This document shows positions 24,260-34,670 of a DNA stretch of 64,000 nt, in pieces. How positions within the stretch are numbered: the stretch's first letter is position 1; each line of letters starts with the position of its first letter. This stretch comes from Methanobacterium sp. PtaB.Bin024. Its GTDB lineage: Archaea > Methanobacteriota > Methanobacteria > Methanobacteriales > Methanobacteriaceae. The DNA is taken from the NCBI GenBank assembly GCA_002067065.1, contig MVPY01000094.1, positions 1 to 64,000 on the forward strand, read 5' to 3'. A program made the translations under genes and the position numbers. A model generated the notes under the pieces. The model worked only from the letters and a program-made list of their open reading frames with translations, was not told where the DNA came from and ran no database searches.

Positions 24260-24543
24260 TTTCATTTTTAAATGAACACTCCAAAAAACCCCTCTTGCTC
24301 TCATTATCTTGATCCATTATTGTTCAGACCCACATTCCCACTCATCTTTTTTTAGATACCCTCTTTTTTACAAAAATTATATATTTGAGTATCTACTCAA
24401 TACACATTAATCGGAATAAGGTTGCCGCTTTCTGGTAATAATGTTAATTAATCGAAATCTATTAATAATGGTTTTATTTGTATTATGTATTTGAGGGATG
24501 ATAATGAAATTTTTTCCACAATATGTGGTTGGGGAGTGGTTTA
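24260..24543. other. intergenic region upstream of the two-component gene
   Basis: Together with 24221-24259 this is a 323-base gap. It is AT-rich; AAATTATATATTTGAG at about 24377-24392 is a plausible TATA region for the histidine kinase gene. A short frame starting at 24504 only adds an N-terminal extension out of register with the ribosome site. No gene was seen. Confidence 0.45.
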
Positions 24544-25905
24544 ATGGTTAGTATCCTCTTGGTTGAGGATGAAGTTGTTGAGGCCATGGATCTTAAAAAT
24601 CAATTGGAGGCTCTTGGTTATTCTGTACCTGACATTGCTTCCAATGGCAAGGATGCTGTTAGTAAAGTAGTGGAGTTAGAACCAGATCTTGTTTTGACGG
24701 ATATGGTTTTCAGAGAAGATTTTGATGGTTTGGAAATGGCTTCGAAGATTAAAAGTTTGAATACACCAGTAGTGTATCTTACAGATCATTTTGATGAATC
24801 TACATTTCAGAGGGCTATGTTAACTGAACCTGATGGTTACCTGGTGAAACCGTACAATAATCATAACCTTAAATTCACTATTGAAGTTGCACTTCGAAAG
24901 TCCAGGCAGATATTGAGCTCTGATGAAAGAGATTATCTTGAATCTGTGGATAATTCTATGGTTGCAGTTTTTAAAACTAATTTAGATGGTGATATACTTT
25001 TTGTTAATAAGGCTATGGCTGATAAGTTCAAATTTGGAAGTGTTGATGAGGTATTAGAAAAGAAATCCTTAGATTTTTATAAAAACCCTTCAGATCGAGA
25101 AAGGATTATTGGAGAACTTAAACAGAATTGTTCAGCTGAAGGAGAATTTGAACTGCTTTCAGCTGACGGTGAGATCATCAACATCCTTATCAGGGCCAAT
25201 ATGACCACTGATGGTTTGTTTGGAACCATGATAAACATCACTAAACGGGTGGAAGCAGAAAATAGGCTTAAAGAATCGCTCACAGAAAAGGAGATTCTGC
25301 TTAGTGAGATCCATCATCGGGTTAAGAATAATCTTCAGATAATTTCCAGTCTGCTTAATTTACAAAAGGGCTATGTGGAGGGGGAAGAGTCTGTTAATAT
25401 ATTAAAGGAGAGCCAGGGTAGGGTCAGGACCATGGCCATGATCCATGAAAAACTCTATCAGTCTCCGACTTTCAGTAATGTTCCCATTAAAGAGTATGTC
25501 ATTGAACTTGTTAGCAGTATTTTGTATTCTTATGGAATCTCAAAAGATATGGTTCATCAGGAATTTGATGTTGAAGACCTGAAAGTGGATATTGACACTG
25601 CCCTACCCCTGGGACTCATTATCAATGAACTGGTAACCAACAGTATGAAATATGCATTTCCCCAGAAGAGAGGTACCTTAAAAATCCAGTTCAAACTCAG
25701 ATCCAATGATGATTACCAACTGGTGGTGGCAGATGACGGTGTGGGATTACCTGAAGGTATTAACATAGAAACTGTGGACTCTTTAGGCCTTCAACTAGTA
25801 AACACTCTAGTAAACCAATTGGACGGCGAATTAAAGATAGACCGCAGCAATGGCACCAAATTCCAAATAACCTTCAAACAATCAAAATATAAAAAGAGGG
25901 TTTGA
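24544..25905 (+). CDS. response regulator receiver-PAS-histidine kinase (HisKA_2 type)
   Basis: A 453-residue cytoplasmic signalling protein. Receiver domain: VEDE acid pair, phospho-acceptor D53 in LTDM, and GYLVKPY with the conserved lysine. PAS domain: about 140-240 (MVAVFKTNLDGDILFVNKAM). Kinase: H-box SEIHHRVKNNLQIISSLL (about 255), then N-box LIINELVTNSMKYAFP and G-boxes VADDGVGLPEG and GLQLVNTLV. The HHRVKNNLQ box identifies the HisKA_2 subfamily common in methanogens. GGGGAG lies seven bases before ATG 24544; ATG 24523 upstream is rejected. With the receiver N-terminal to the kinase it can be both input and output; its partners are not adjacent. Confidence 0.93.
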   Translation: MVSILLVEDEVVEAMDLKNQLEALGYSVPDIASNGKDAVSKVVELEPDLVLTDMVFREDFDGLEMASKIKSLNTPVVYLTDHFDESTFQRAMLTEPDGYLVKPYNNHNLKFTIEVALRKSRQILSSDERDYLESVDNSMVAVFKTNLDGDILFVNKAMADKFKFGSVDEVLEKKSLDFYKNPSDRERIIGELKQNCSAEGEFELLSADGEIINILIRANMTTDGLFGTMINITKRVEAENRLKESLTEKEILLSEIHHRVKNNLQIISSLLNLQKGYVEGEESVNILKESQGRVRTMAMIHEKLYQSPTFSNVPIKEYVIELVSSILYSYGISKDMVHQEFDVEDLKVDIDTALPLGLIINELVTNSMKYAFPQKRGTLKIQFKLRSNDDYQLVVADDGVGLPEGINIETVDSLGLQLVNTLVNQLDGELKIDRSNGTKFQITFKQSKYKKRV

Positions 25906-26224
25906 AGACCGGAAATGTCTGTAATTATGGTTTATTTTTCCTAGATAAACTAGTTGCTTAACTTTTTAATTTTAATTGGATTGATTTCATATTGAACATA
26001 AATTCAAAAATATAAGTTCTCATAAGTTTTTGTTCAATAGCATCAAAAATAATATTTATTTATCTGAGAGTTCTTGGACTCCAATTACCCATAAATCACT
26101 ACAAATATTTTCAAATATTAAAATATTTATTGGAAATCCCTCTGCAACTATATCGTAACAATATTATGAAATGAAGATCATATTCATGTAATACTGTAAA
26201 GATAAATTAGGGGGATGTAAAATA
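25906..26224. other. 319-base AT-rich intergenic region
   Basis: It contains a few short AT inverted repeats (such as AAATATTTTCAAATATT near 26102) but no reading frame with a ribosome site apart from the small membrane gene that follows. It probably holds that gene's promoter. Confidence 0.4.
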
Positions 26225-26398
26225 ATGGACAACAACCAAAAAAATTTTGTTTTGTATATCTTAGGAGCAGTAGGGCTTTTAATTTTCCTTGGAGGAATAT
26301 TTGGCCTTTATGATTGGAAATATGGATTAGTTATAGCCATAGTAATCTGGATAATAGCTGGGGCTTACCGAACATACTTTGGTGTCCCCTCAAACTGA
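26225..26398 (+). CDS. small two-helix membrane protein
   Basis: A 57-residue frame with a good ribosome site (GGGGGAT, eight bases ahead of the ATG). After MDNNQKN it has two hydrophobic segments, FVLYILGAVGLLIFLGGIFG and YGLVIAIVIWIIAGAY, joined by a short polar LYDWK loop, and ends RTYFGVPSN. No family is recognised. Small proteins of this kind are usually missed by gene callers. It sits between the kinase and an MFS transporter, all on the + strand. Confidence 0.7.
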   Translation: MDNNQKNFVLYILGAVGLLIFLGGIFGLYDWKYGLVIAIVIWIIAGAYRTYFGVPSN

Positions 26399-26471
26399 TA
26401 GACATCTAAAATTTTAAATCTATTCCTTTTTTTACAAGTAAAAAAATAGCAGCAAAAATCTGGAAGTCAGT

Positions 26472-26485
26472 GCACCTTGAGGTGC
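26472..26485. promoter_or_regulatory. GCACCT-TG-AGGTGC inverted repeat upstream of the MFS gene
   Basis: A 6-bp GC-rich inverted repeat with a two-base centre, striking in an AT-rich gap, 188 bases before the MFS start. It could be an operator or a weak terminator of the small membrane gene. Confidence 0.3.
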
Positions 26486-26672
26486 GCGTTCAATGAGTAT
26501 TTCCAAGTACTGATTCTTATTTTATTCCCCTTTATTCCATGTTTTAAACATTACTAAAATCATATCTATTTTCTTTTAATGATTATTCTAAATAAATTGA
26601 TTAATGAGATAGATTGATAGAAGTAGTAAACTGTATTTCATCCAACAGAGGTCATCCCACAGAGGCAATGTT

Positions 26673-28058
26673 ATGGATAAAACGGATATAAAGAAGAAGA
26701 TAATTATTGCCGGACTTTTAGCTTCTTTTCTCACACCATTTGTAAGGGCATCTGTAAATGTGGCCTTACCAACCATGGCTATTGACCTTAACCTGTCAGC
26801 CATCTTTCTAACATGGCTCCCCACTTTGTATTTGCTGGTGACTGCTATACTATATGTTCCTTTTGGAAGGTTGGGTGATCTCTACGGTAGAAAACGCATC
26901 TTCCAATATGGGCTGATCATCTTCACAGTAAGCTCCTTTTTATCTGCATTCTCCATATCCGGTGAAATGCTCCTGGCCATCAGAATCTTCCAAAGTATAG
27001 GACACGCCATGATCTTCGCCAACCTATACGCCATCATAACCTCAGCATTCCCTGAAAATGAAAGAGGCGGAGTACTGGGCGTAATCTCAATAGGCGTCTT
27101 CGGAGGACTAATATTCGGACCAATAATTGGAGGATTACTCACCCAACTAATAGGATGGAGATTTTTGTTTATTATGGATTCACTCATTGGAGTAGTGGCT
27201 GCTGTTGTTATAAGCCGATTCAAATATGAATGGGCAGAAGCAACAAGTGAAAAATTCGATATCCTTGGAGCCATCATCCTTGGCATATCCTTAACCACCA
27301 TAATCTACAGTTTATCAACTTTCGACCAAAAGTATGGACTATTTTTAACCATCGCCGGGATCATAGGGCTTTCACTATTCTATTTAGTGGAAAAAAGGAC
27401 ACGATTCCCCTTAATACCCATGGAATTATTCAGCAATAGAACATTCACCTTTGGTAATATCACTGGTTTTATCAATTACGGCATATTTATAACATTTAGT
27501 TTTCTTTTGAACCTGTATTTTCAGTATATTAAAGGATTTGATCCATTTACAACCGGTTTGATAGTAGCATTGCCCTCCATAGCAATGATCGTGGTGTCCC
27601 CTCTTGCTGGAAGATTAGCAGACCGGATTGATTCTGCAACTGTAACCACAGCAGGGATGATTGTAACCACCATCGGACTGGCAATTATGACAGCCCTCAA
27701 CAAAAACAGTAGTTTGTTGGTGGGAATAGGTTCCATTATAATTTTCGGATGCGGAATAGGCCTATTTTATTCCCCTAATACCAAGACTGTGGTTAGTTCT
27801 GTGGAAAAAAAATATTATGGAGTGGCCACAGCCACCCTAAGTAACATGAGATCCATGGGACAGATCTTTGGAATGGGAATTGCCATGCTAATGATCTCCA
27901 TATTCCTGGGCAAAGTAGAAATCTCACCTGCTAATTACATTGAATTAGGTCAAAGCATAAGGGCCACTCTAATAATCTTATCATTACTATGTGCTGTTGG
28001 GATCTTTACTTCATTAATCAAAGAAAATAATCAAGAACCTAAAAATAAAGACGCATAA
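26673..28058 (+). CDS. MFS drug/solute exporter, DHA2 (14-helix) type
   Basis: A 461-residue integral membrane transporter. Motif A in the first cytoplasmic loop is PFGRLGDLYGRKRIF, preceded by NVALPTMAIDLNLS, the usual start of EmrB/QacA-like exporters. Motif C-like GVFGGLIFGPIIGGLL follows in helix 5. About 14 hydrophobic segments can be counted. These carriers export drugs or metabolites by proton antiport; the substrate is unknown. GAGG lies about eight bases before the ATG. The gene is monocistronic and convergent with the MgtE-like gene. Confidence 0.9.
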   Translation: MDKTDIKKKIIIAGLLASFLTPFVRASVNVALPTMAIDLNLSAIFLTWLPTLYLLVTAILYVPFGRLGDLYGRKRIFQYGLIIFTVSSFLSAFSISGEMLLAIRIFQSIGHAMIFANLYAIITSAFPENERGGVLGVISIGVFGGLIFGPIIGGLLTQLIGWRFLFIMDSLIGVVAAVVISRFKYEWAEATSEKFDILGAIILGISLTTIIYSLSTFDQKYGLFLTIAGIIGLSLFYLVEKRTRFPLIPMELFSNRTFTFGNITGFINYGIFITFSFLLNLYFQYIKGFDPFTTGLIVALPSIAMIVVSPLAGRLADRIDSATVTTAGMIVTTIGLAIMTALNKNSSLLVGIGSIIIFGCGIGLFYSPNTKTVVSSVEKKYYGVATATLSNMRSMGQIFGMGIAMLMISIFLGKVEISPANYIELGQSIRATLIILSLLCAVGIFTSLIKENNQEPKNKDA

Positions 28059-28104
28059 TCCCTTCACTAAAGTAAAAATAATAAATTATCTTATTTTATC
28101 CAGG

Positions 28105-29454
<1,350 letters not shown>

Positions 29455-29576
29455 CTAACCACCCTGAAATTACACAACGGGCTGATTTTACCAAGTATAA
29501 CTCAGATAAATGTTTCAAATCATTCCCCTTACTATTTGTAAATTGATTTTCCAACATTTCTATCTCTTTTTATCTG

Positions 29577-30014
29577 TTAAAGTGCTGGAACGTCCTCTTT
29601 CACTCGTTCCATTACTATCATTTCAGTCAAATCTTCAACACCATCAATTGAACGGATTTTTGAATTTATCAATTGATTCAAGTCCTCAATGCTTTTGACC
29701 CAGACTTTAATCAGAATATCATATTCTCCAGATACACTGTAAACTTCTGAGACTTCTTTAAGCCTTGAAAGTTCCTCTTTAACTAATTCGTGCCTTTCAG
29801 ACTCGGTCTGGATAATGATTATGGAAGTTATTTCCAGACCAATTTTCTGCCAGTCAGGTATCAGAGTGTAACGTTTTATCACGTCTTTTTCCAATTTTTT
29901 AAGTCTGTTTGATATGGTTGCATCGGGGATATCAATCTCCTTTGACATTTGAGATATGGTAATCCTCGAATTTTTAATTAGAGAACGGATTATAGCTAAA
30001 TCTACATCATCCAT
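29577..30014 (-). CDS. Lrp/AsnC-family transcriptional regulator
   Basis: A 145-residue protein with an N-terminal winged helix (DLAIIRSLIKNSRITISQM, recognition helix region IPDATISNRLKKLE) and a C-terminal RAM ligand-binding domain (VSGEYDILIKVWVKSIEDL, then IRSIDGVEDLTEMIV). Archaeal Lrp proteins sense amino acids or other small molecules and may activate or repress. AAGGTG is eight bases before the ATG. It lies between a PhoU/TrkA-C gene and the MgtE-like gene on the same strand, so a role in controlling that transporter is a reasonable inference. Confidence 0.93.
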   Translation of the reverse strand: MDDVDLAIIRSLIKNSRITISQMSKEIDIPDATISNRLKKLEKDVIKRYTLIPDWQKIGLEITSIIIIQTESERHELVKEELSRLKEVSEVYSVSGEYDILIKVWVKSIEDLNQLINSKIRSIDGVEDLTEMIVMERVKEDVPAL

Positions 30015-30192
30015 TTTTCCAACACCTTATCATAATACAGAATAAGAATATATCCACGTGTGCTTATAAAGGTTTGGGAATATTACCAAAAATAGTTAAA
30101 AAAATGAGTATTTTTCTAAATTTATCCCTTCTATTTAGAAATTTCTAGAATGTTCGCCAAATAAATGGTATTGATTAATAAAATTTATCCGT

Positions 30193-30820
<628 letters not shown>

Positions 30821-30917
30821 GGTCTAATAAAAATATAATATAAGAGTATAATATGAACACTTTAAAAACTTTTTTCATAATTTATTAAAAATACAAGAAT
30901 CAACTCATCAAGAGGGT

Positions 30918-31643
30918 CTAGTCTAAATTTTCCTGTGAAAGATAAGAAGCAGAGCGAATCATCTTCTCCCGCACGTCAGGAATGAAACTCTCCAGAAACT
31001 CCAGCATCTCCCTGGGAAGACCATCCTCATATTCAAAACAACATTCCAATCCTTCAAGCCCAATCCATGACTCAATCCATGATTTTGGAACATTTATCAA
31101 GGGATAGATCAGTTTAGTCCCCTCTTTTGCAGTTTGAGAACTTAAAAGATCCAATTTCTCCCCCCCAAGCATGAGCTCTAATATGTGTTCTACCTCCCCA
31201 TCCAGGGTGAGTGGCAGGGCCACGCTATCTGCACCCATCTTTTCTCCATGAAACTGCAAAGAATCTATCCAGTCATTCATTCCATCCATCTTGCTTTCGC
31301 GGTCTAAAATGAGTAACTCCACCCCATACTTCCTGGTGTAAGGCTCCAGAACAGTATACAATGTTAAATCAACACAATCTCCAGAATCAAAGAGTAATAT
31401 CTTATCATGAGGACTCAGTGCATTTTTAAGCACACGGGAGGCACGAGTGCAGATCTTCTGGAATATCTTGGAACGTCGAACCTCAAAATTTGGATATTCC
31501 CTCAAAAACAGTTCTTCCTTTTTGCGTGAAAACCGGGATAACTTCAAATTGTTAACATAAACCCTTTCATCAACTATGCTAACAAACCTGGTTTCCACAC
31601 CATTTTTCTGGAGGAATCTGACCACGTCTTGTTTAACTGTCAT
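30918..31643 (-). CDS. unknown protein, possible degenerate PP-loop ATPase
   Basis: 241 residues with no clear family. Residues about 85-130 read KILLFDSGDCVDLTLYTVLE, then YGVELLILDRESKMDG, which resembles the SGGxDS loop and next strand of PP-loop ATP pyrophosphatases, but the serine-glycine loop is altered (DSGDCVD). The N-terminal part is basic (FSRKKEELFLREYPNFEVRR) and the C-terminal part has Trp and acidic residues. If it is a PP-loop relative it may have lost adenylation activity. It is monocistronic with a GAGAT ribosome site and divergent from the FwdC-like gene. Confidence 0.5.
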   Translation of the reverse strand: MTVKQDVVRFLQKNGVETRFVSIVDERVYVNNLKLSRFSRKKEELFLREYPNFEVRRSKIFQKICTRASRVLKNALSPHDKILLFDSGDCVDLTLYTVLEPYTRKYGVELLILDRESKMDGMNDWIDSLQFHGEKMGADSVALPLTLDGEVEHILELMLGGEKLDLLSSQTAKEGTKLIYPLINVPKSWIESWIGLEGLECCFEYEDGLPREMLEFLESFIPDVREKMIRSASYLSQENLD

Positions 31644-31792
31644 GATAATCTCGATGAAATTTTAATCTTATTTCGTGTGAAACTGTGTATATGATTTTTT
31701 GTTAGTAAGTGGATTAGATAATTTTTTTTTATTAAGTGGATTAAATAAACTTATAGAAAGATGAGTTATGCTAAACCTGATGAGGGGTTAAT

Positions 31793-32725
31793 ATGTTTAA
31801 GATCTTCGGCAGTAAAAAGAGTGGGAAAGAGGATAGGGAATTTCTGGAAATAGAAGTTACCGAACCCGTGGATTGTCTGGGGGATTTCACTTTCAACTTC
31901 CACTGGCAGCACAAGGGGGAGAAATTAGACCCATCCTGGAAAATCCCGGGGAATGATCTAACCTTTGGTGAGGTGGTAGAACACCTTAAAGATAATGGAA
32001 ACATCCGTATCAATGGTGATGCCGGCCACCGTCTTGCATCCAGTATGGGTGTGGATCTCCAGTACTTTGGAGGTACAGGTCATGATGTTCCTGTGGGGGA
32101 TATCTATGTAGATGGAAATGTGGATACCCGTATGGGAATCAGCATGACCCGCGGAAACATCTATGTAAGGGGAAGTGTTAAAGAGCCCATGGGTAACCTG
32201 GTAGAAGTAAAATCCAACCAAAAAGGTTACCGGCAGTTCAGGAGCATAACTGATATCATCAGCAATGGATTGGGTAAAGATAAATTGTTAGGCTGCCAGT
32301 TATCCGGAAAAAAACTAATAATTGATGATGGCACAGTGAAGGATACTGTAGGGGCCCGTTTAGATGTGGATGCTGTGATCATAAAAAATGGTGATGTTGA
32401 CCTTTCAACCGGGATACTCATGAGAAAGGGCACGGTCCGGATAAATGGAAATACCGGGAAAAACACCGGTGCACTCTTAAACGGGGGCACTCTCATCATT
32501 GATGGTGATGCCGATGATTTTACAGCTATTGACATGATTAAAGGAACCATAATCATAAATGGAAATGCTGGAAAGTTTTTAGCAGCTAACAAAAAAACAG
32601 GAATTATCTTAGCCAAGAAAGGAAGTCCCATACCACCAACAGAAGAAAAATCAGTTCAGAGTGCTGATCAGCAACTTTTAATAGCCCATGGATTCAATCC
32701 CAGGGGATTTAAAAAGTTTGAATAA
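31793..32725 (+). CDS. GXGXG beta-helix protein, FwdC/GltB-C-like
   Basis: The 310 residues contain repeated 'I-x-I-x-G-x-A/T-G' turns: NIRINGDAGHRLASSMG, NIYVRGSVKEPMG, TVRINGNTGKNTGALLNGG and TIIINGNAGKFLAANKKTG. This is the parallel beta-helix of the GXGXG family, found in formylmethanofuran dehydrogenase subunit C and the C-terminal domain of glutamate synthase. There is no adjacent fwd or gltB gene, so it is an orphan structural subunit; it may serve another tungsten or molybdenum enzyme or a glutamate synthase subunit encoded elsewhere. GAGGGG precedes the ATG. Confidence 0.75.
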   Translation: MFKIFGSKKSGKEDREFLEIEVTEPVDCLGDFTFNFHWQHKGEKLDPSWKIPGNDLTFGEVVEHLKDNGNIRINGDAGHRLASSMGVDLQYFGGTGHDVPVGDIYVDGNVDTRMGISMTRGNIYVRGSVKEPMGNLVEVKSNQKGYRQFRSITDIISNGLGKDKLLGCQLSGKKLIIDDGTVKDTVGARLDVDAVIIKNGDVDLSTGILMRKGTVRINGNTGKNTGALLNGGTLIIDGDADDFTAIDMIKGTIIINGNAGKFLAANKKTGIILAKKGSPIPPTEEKSVQSADQQLLIAHGFNPRGFKKFE

Positions 32726-32776
32726 TAGATAAAGAATAAGATAGGAATAGAAAAAAAGTATTGTCTGGAAGGTTTT

Positions 32777-33652
32777 TTAATCCTCCCAGTGGAGATGATA
32801 CTTTTCAAACTGTTTTTCCAGAACTATTACCAGGATAAATCCAATCGCAGCTGCCATTATCACCGGGATAACTGAATCCATAGAGGTTGTGATCTTCTGG
32901 TAGGGTAATCGCAGGGTTCCCACCATCAATCCCACCAGGAAAGCCATGGTTATTGATTTATGGTGTTCTAAGAGGTAGTTCAGGATTCGGGAGAAGGATA
33001 GGATACCTATCACTGCCCCCACTCCAAAGGTTATTATATCCACAAATTTAAGCTGATTTAAGGCAGCCAGCATGTATTCGTACTGGTTTAAAAGAAGCAA
33101 AATAAATGCTCCTGAAATTCCAGGTAGTATCATAGCGCAGATGGCCACCATACCAGACAGGAATATGACTGGCAGGGTGTGATTGGCCTGTACCGGGTTT
33201 AATCCCACGAAAAGTATTGCGAAAACGAATCCTACCACTAAAAATAGGATGTTTTTAAGGTTAAGTTCATCCACGTGTTTGTAAACGAAACCAGCTGATG
33301 CCAGGATCAATCCAAAAAAGAATGCATAGGTTGTGGCAGTGTACACGGTGAGCATGAGTGTCATGATCTTGGACATGGTTAAAACAGCTAACCCAATCCC
33401 TAAGAGTAAAGGTATGAAAAGGTTGAAATCCCACTTCAGGAGTTCTTCCTTGGATTTTCCAAAATCCCCTTTTAATGCTGCCAGAAGGAAGTTTGCATTT
33501 ATCTGGCTGATGGCATGAACCAGTCTCTGGTAAATGCCGGTGATTAGGGCCATGGTCCCCCCGGAAACTCCAGGGATCACATCAGCACTACCCATTAGTA
33601 ATCCACGTAAGAATATTAAAAATGTATCCCTGTATATCTCAATTTTTCTCAT
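32777..33652 (-). CDS. DUF368 membrane protein, likely polyprenyl-phosphate transporter
   Basis: A 291-residue polytopic protein with the duplicated DUF368 signature: ADVIPGVSGGTMALITGIY (about 22-40) and CAMILPGISGAFILLLLNQY (about 163-182). About eight hydrophobic segments are visible. Bacterial DUF368 (PopT) proteins were shown to recycle undecaprenyl phosphate across the membrane, as were DedA proteins. Pseudomurein and glycoprotein synthesis in these archaea also need polyprenyl phosphates. AAGGAGAT lies just ahead of the ATG. It is divergent from the DedA gene across 157 bases, so one regulatory region serves two likely lipid-carrier flippases. Confidence 0.88.
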   Translation of the reverse strand: MRKIEIYRDTFLIFLRGLLMGSADVIPGVSGGTMALITGIYQRLVHAISQINANFLLAALKGDFGKSKEELLKWDFNLFIPLLLGIGLAVLTMSKIMTLMLTVYTATTYAFFFGLILASAGFVYKHVDELNLKNILFLVVGFVFAILFVGLNPVQANHTLPVIFLSGMVAICAMILPGISGAFILLLLNQYEYMLAALNQLKFVDIITFGVGAVIGILSFSRILNYLLEHHKSITMAFLVGLMVGTLRLPYQKITTSMDSVIPVIMAAAIGFILVIVLEKQFEKYHLHWED

Positions 33653-33809
33653 GAATCTATCTCCTTAAATGTAACATTTAAATCCTGAATATGATGATTG
33701 TTAACTCCTTAAAATTCCCTTCCCAAAAATATACAATAATATTTTTATGTGATTTAATTAAACCTTAATAGATTTGATGTTATAAATAAAGTAAGAGGTT
33801 TCTTTTTCC

Positions 33810-34427
33810 ATGTTCAGCCCTAGTGAATTTTTAGTTGAAACAGCCATACATCTCATAGAATCATTAGGTTACTGGGGTATTTTCCTGGCCATGACCCTTG
33901 AAAGTGCATGCATACCCCTTCCAAGTGAGATTATAATGCCCTTTGCAGGATTCGTTGTCTGGGAGGGTGAACTGACTCTTTGGGGGATTACTCTTGTTGG
34001 AGCCCTTGGAAATCTTTTCGGTTCTATGATTGCTTATTATGTGGGATTAAAGGGTGGTCGACCTCTCTTAGAAAAGTATGGTAAATATATCCTTATTACA
34101 CCCAGTAAACTTAACCTGGCTGATGAATGGTTCTCAAAATATGGCCAAGAAGCAGTGCTTATCAGCAGGGTGCTGCCTGGATTAAGGACTTTTATCTCGC
34201 TCCCTGCAGGGATAACCCATATGGATCTGAAAAAATTCATCGTTTACACCTTTTTCGGTTCCCTGCCCTGGTGCTTTGTCCTGGGATATATTGGAGTTCT
34301 CATGGGGCCTGAATGGGAGATTATAAAAGGTTACATGTATGTATTTGATATTATAGTGGGAATAGGTGTTGTGATATTCCTAGCTTATCTCATATATTAT
34401 TACCATGACAAAGAACATGTGGATTAA
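33810..34427 (+). CDS. DedA-family membrane protein, likely lipid-carrier translocase
   Basis: 205 residues with DedA signatures: ESACIPLPSEIIMPFAGFV (about 31-49), a first re-entrant region rich in Gly (GALGNLFGSMIAYYVG) and SRVLPGLRTFISLPAGIT (about 118-135), where the arginines and prolines are conserved. Four to five hydrophobic segments follow this order. In bacteria DedA proteins such as UptA return undecaprenyl phosphate to the cytosolic face. The divergent DUF368 neighbour belongs to the other known family with this function. The AGAGG ribosome site is somewhat far (11 bases) from the ATG. Confidence 0.92.
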   Translation: MFSPSEFLVETAIHLIESLGYWGIFLAMTLESACIPLPSEIIMPFAGFVVWEGELTLWGITLVGALGNLFGSMIAYYVGLKGGRPLLEKYGKYILITPSKLNLADEWFSKYGQEAVLISRVLPGLRTFISLPAGITHMDLKKFIVYTFFGSLPWCFVLGYIGVLMGPEWEIIKGYMYVFDIIVGIGVVIFLAYLIYYYHDKEHVD

Positions 34428-34610
34428 TGAATTAATGGCCAATGTAACAATTGATGGCCAACTATAAATGAAACGTTTTATAAACTTTTTATTATTGTTT
34501 AAATTTCATATAATTCTCCTTAGTAATATTAAAAAAATTTACTGTGATTTTACTCTTATTTAAGCAAAATAATACCTAATATTTATGGTGAATACTAAAA
34601 AAGAGTTATA

Positions 34611-34618
34611 TTTATATA
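34611..34618 (+). promoter_or_regulatory. TATA box for htpX
   Basis: TTTATATA preceded by GAGTTA matches the archaeal consensus and lies 60 bases before the htpX start, giving a leader of about 30-35 bases with an AGAGGT ribosome site. Confidence 0.5.
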
Positions 34619-34670
34619 CTTTGTTCACTACTATTAAACGCCATTAAGATAAAAATTAAAAGAGGTTAAA

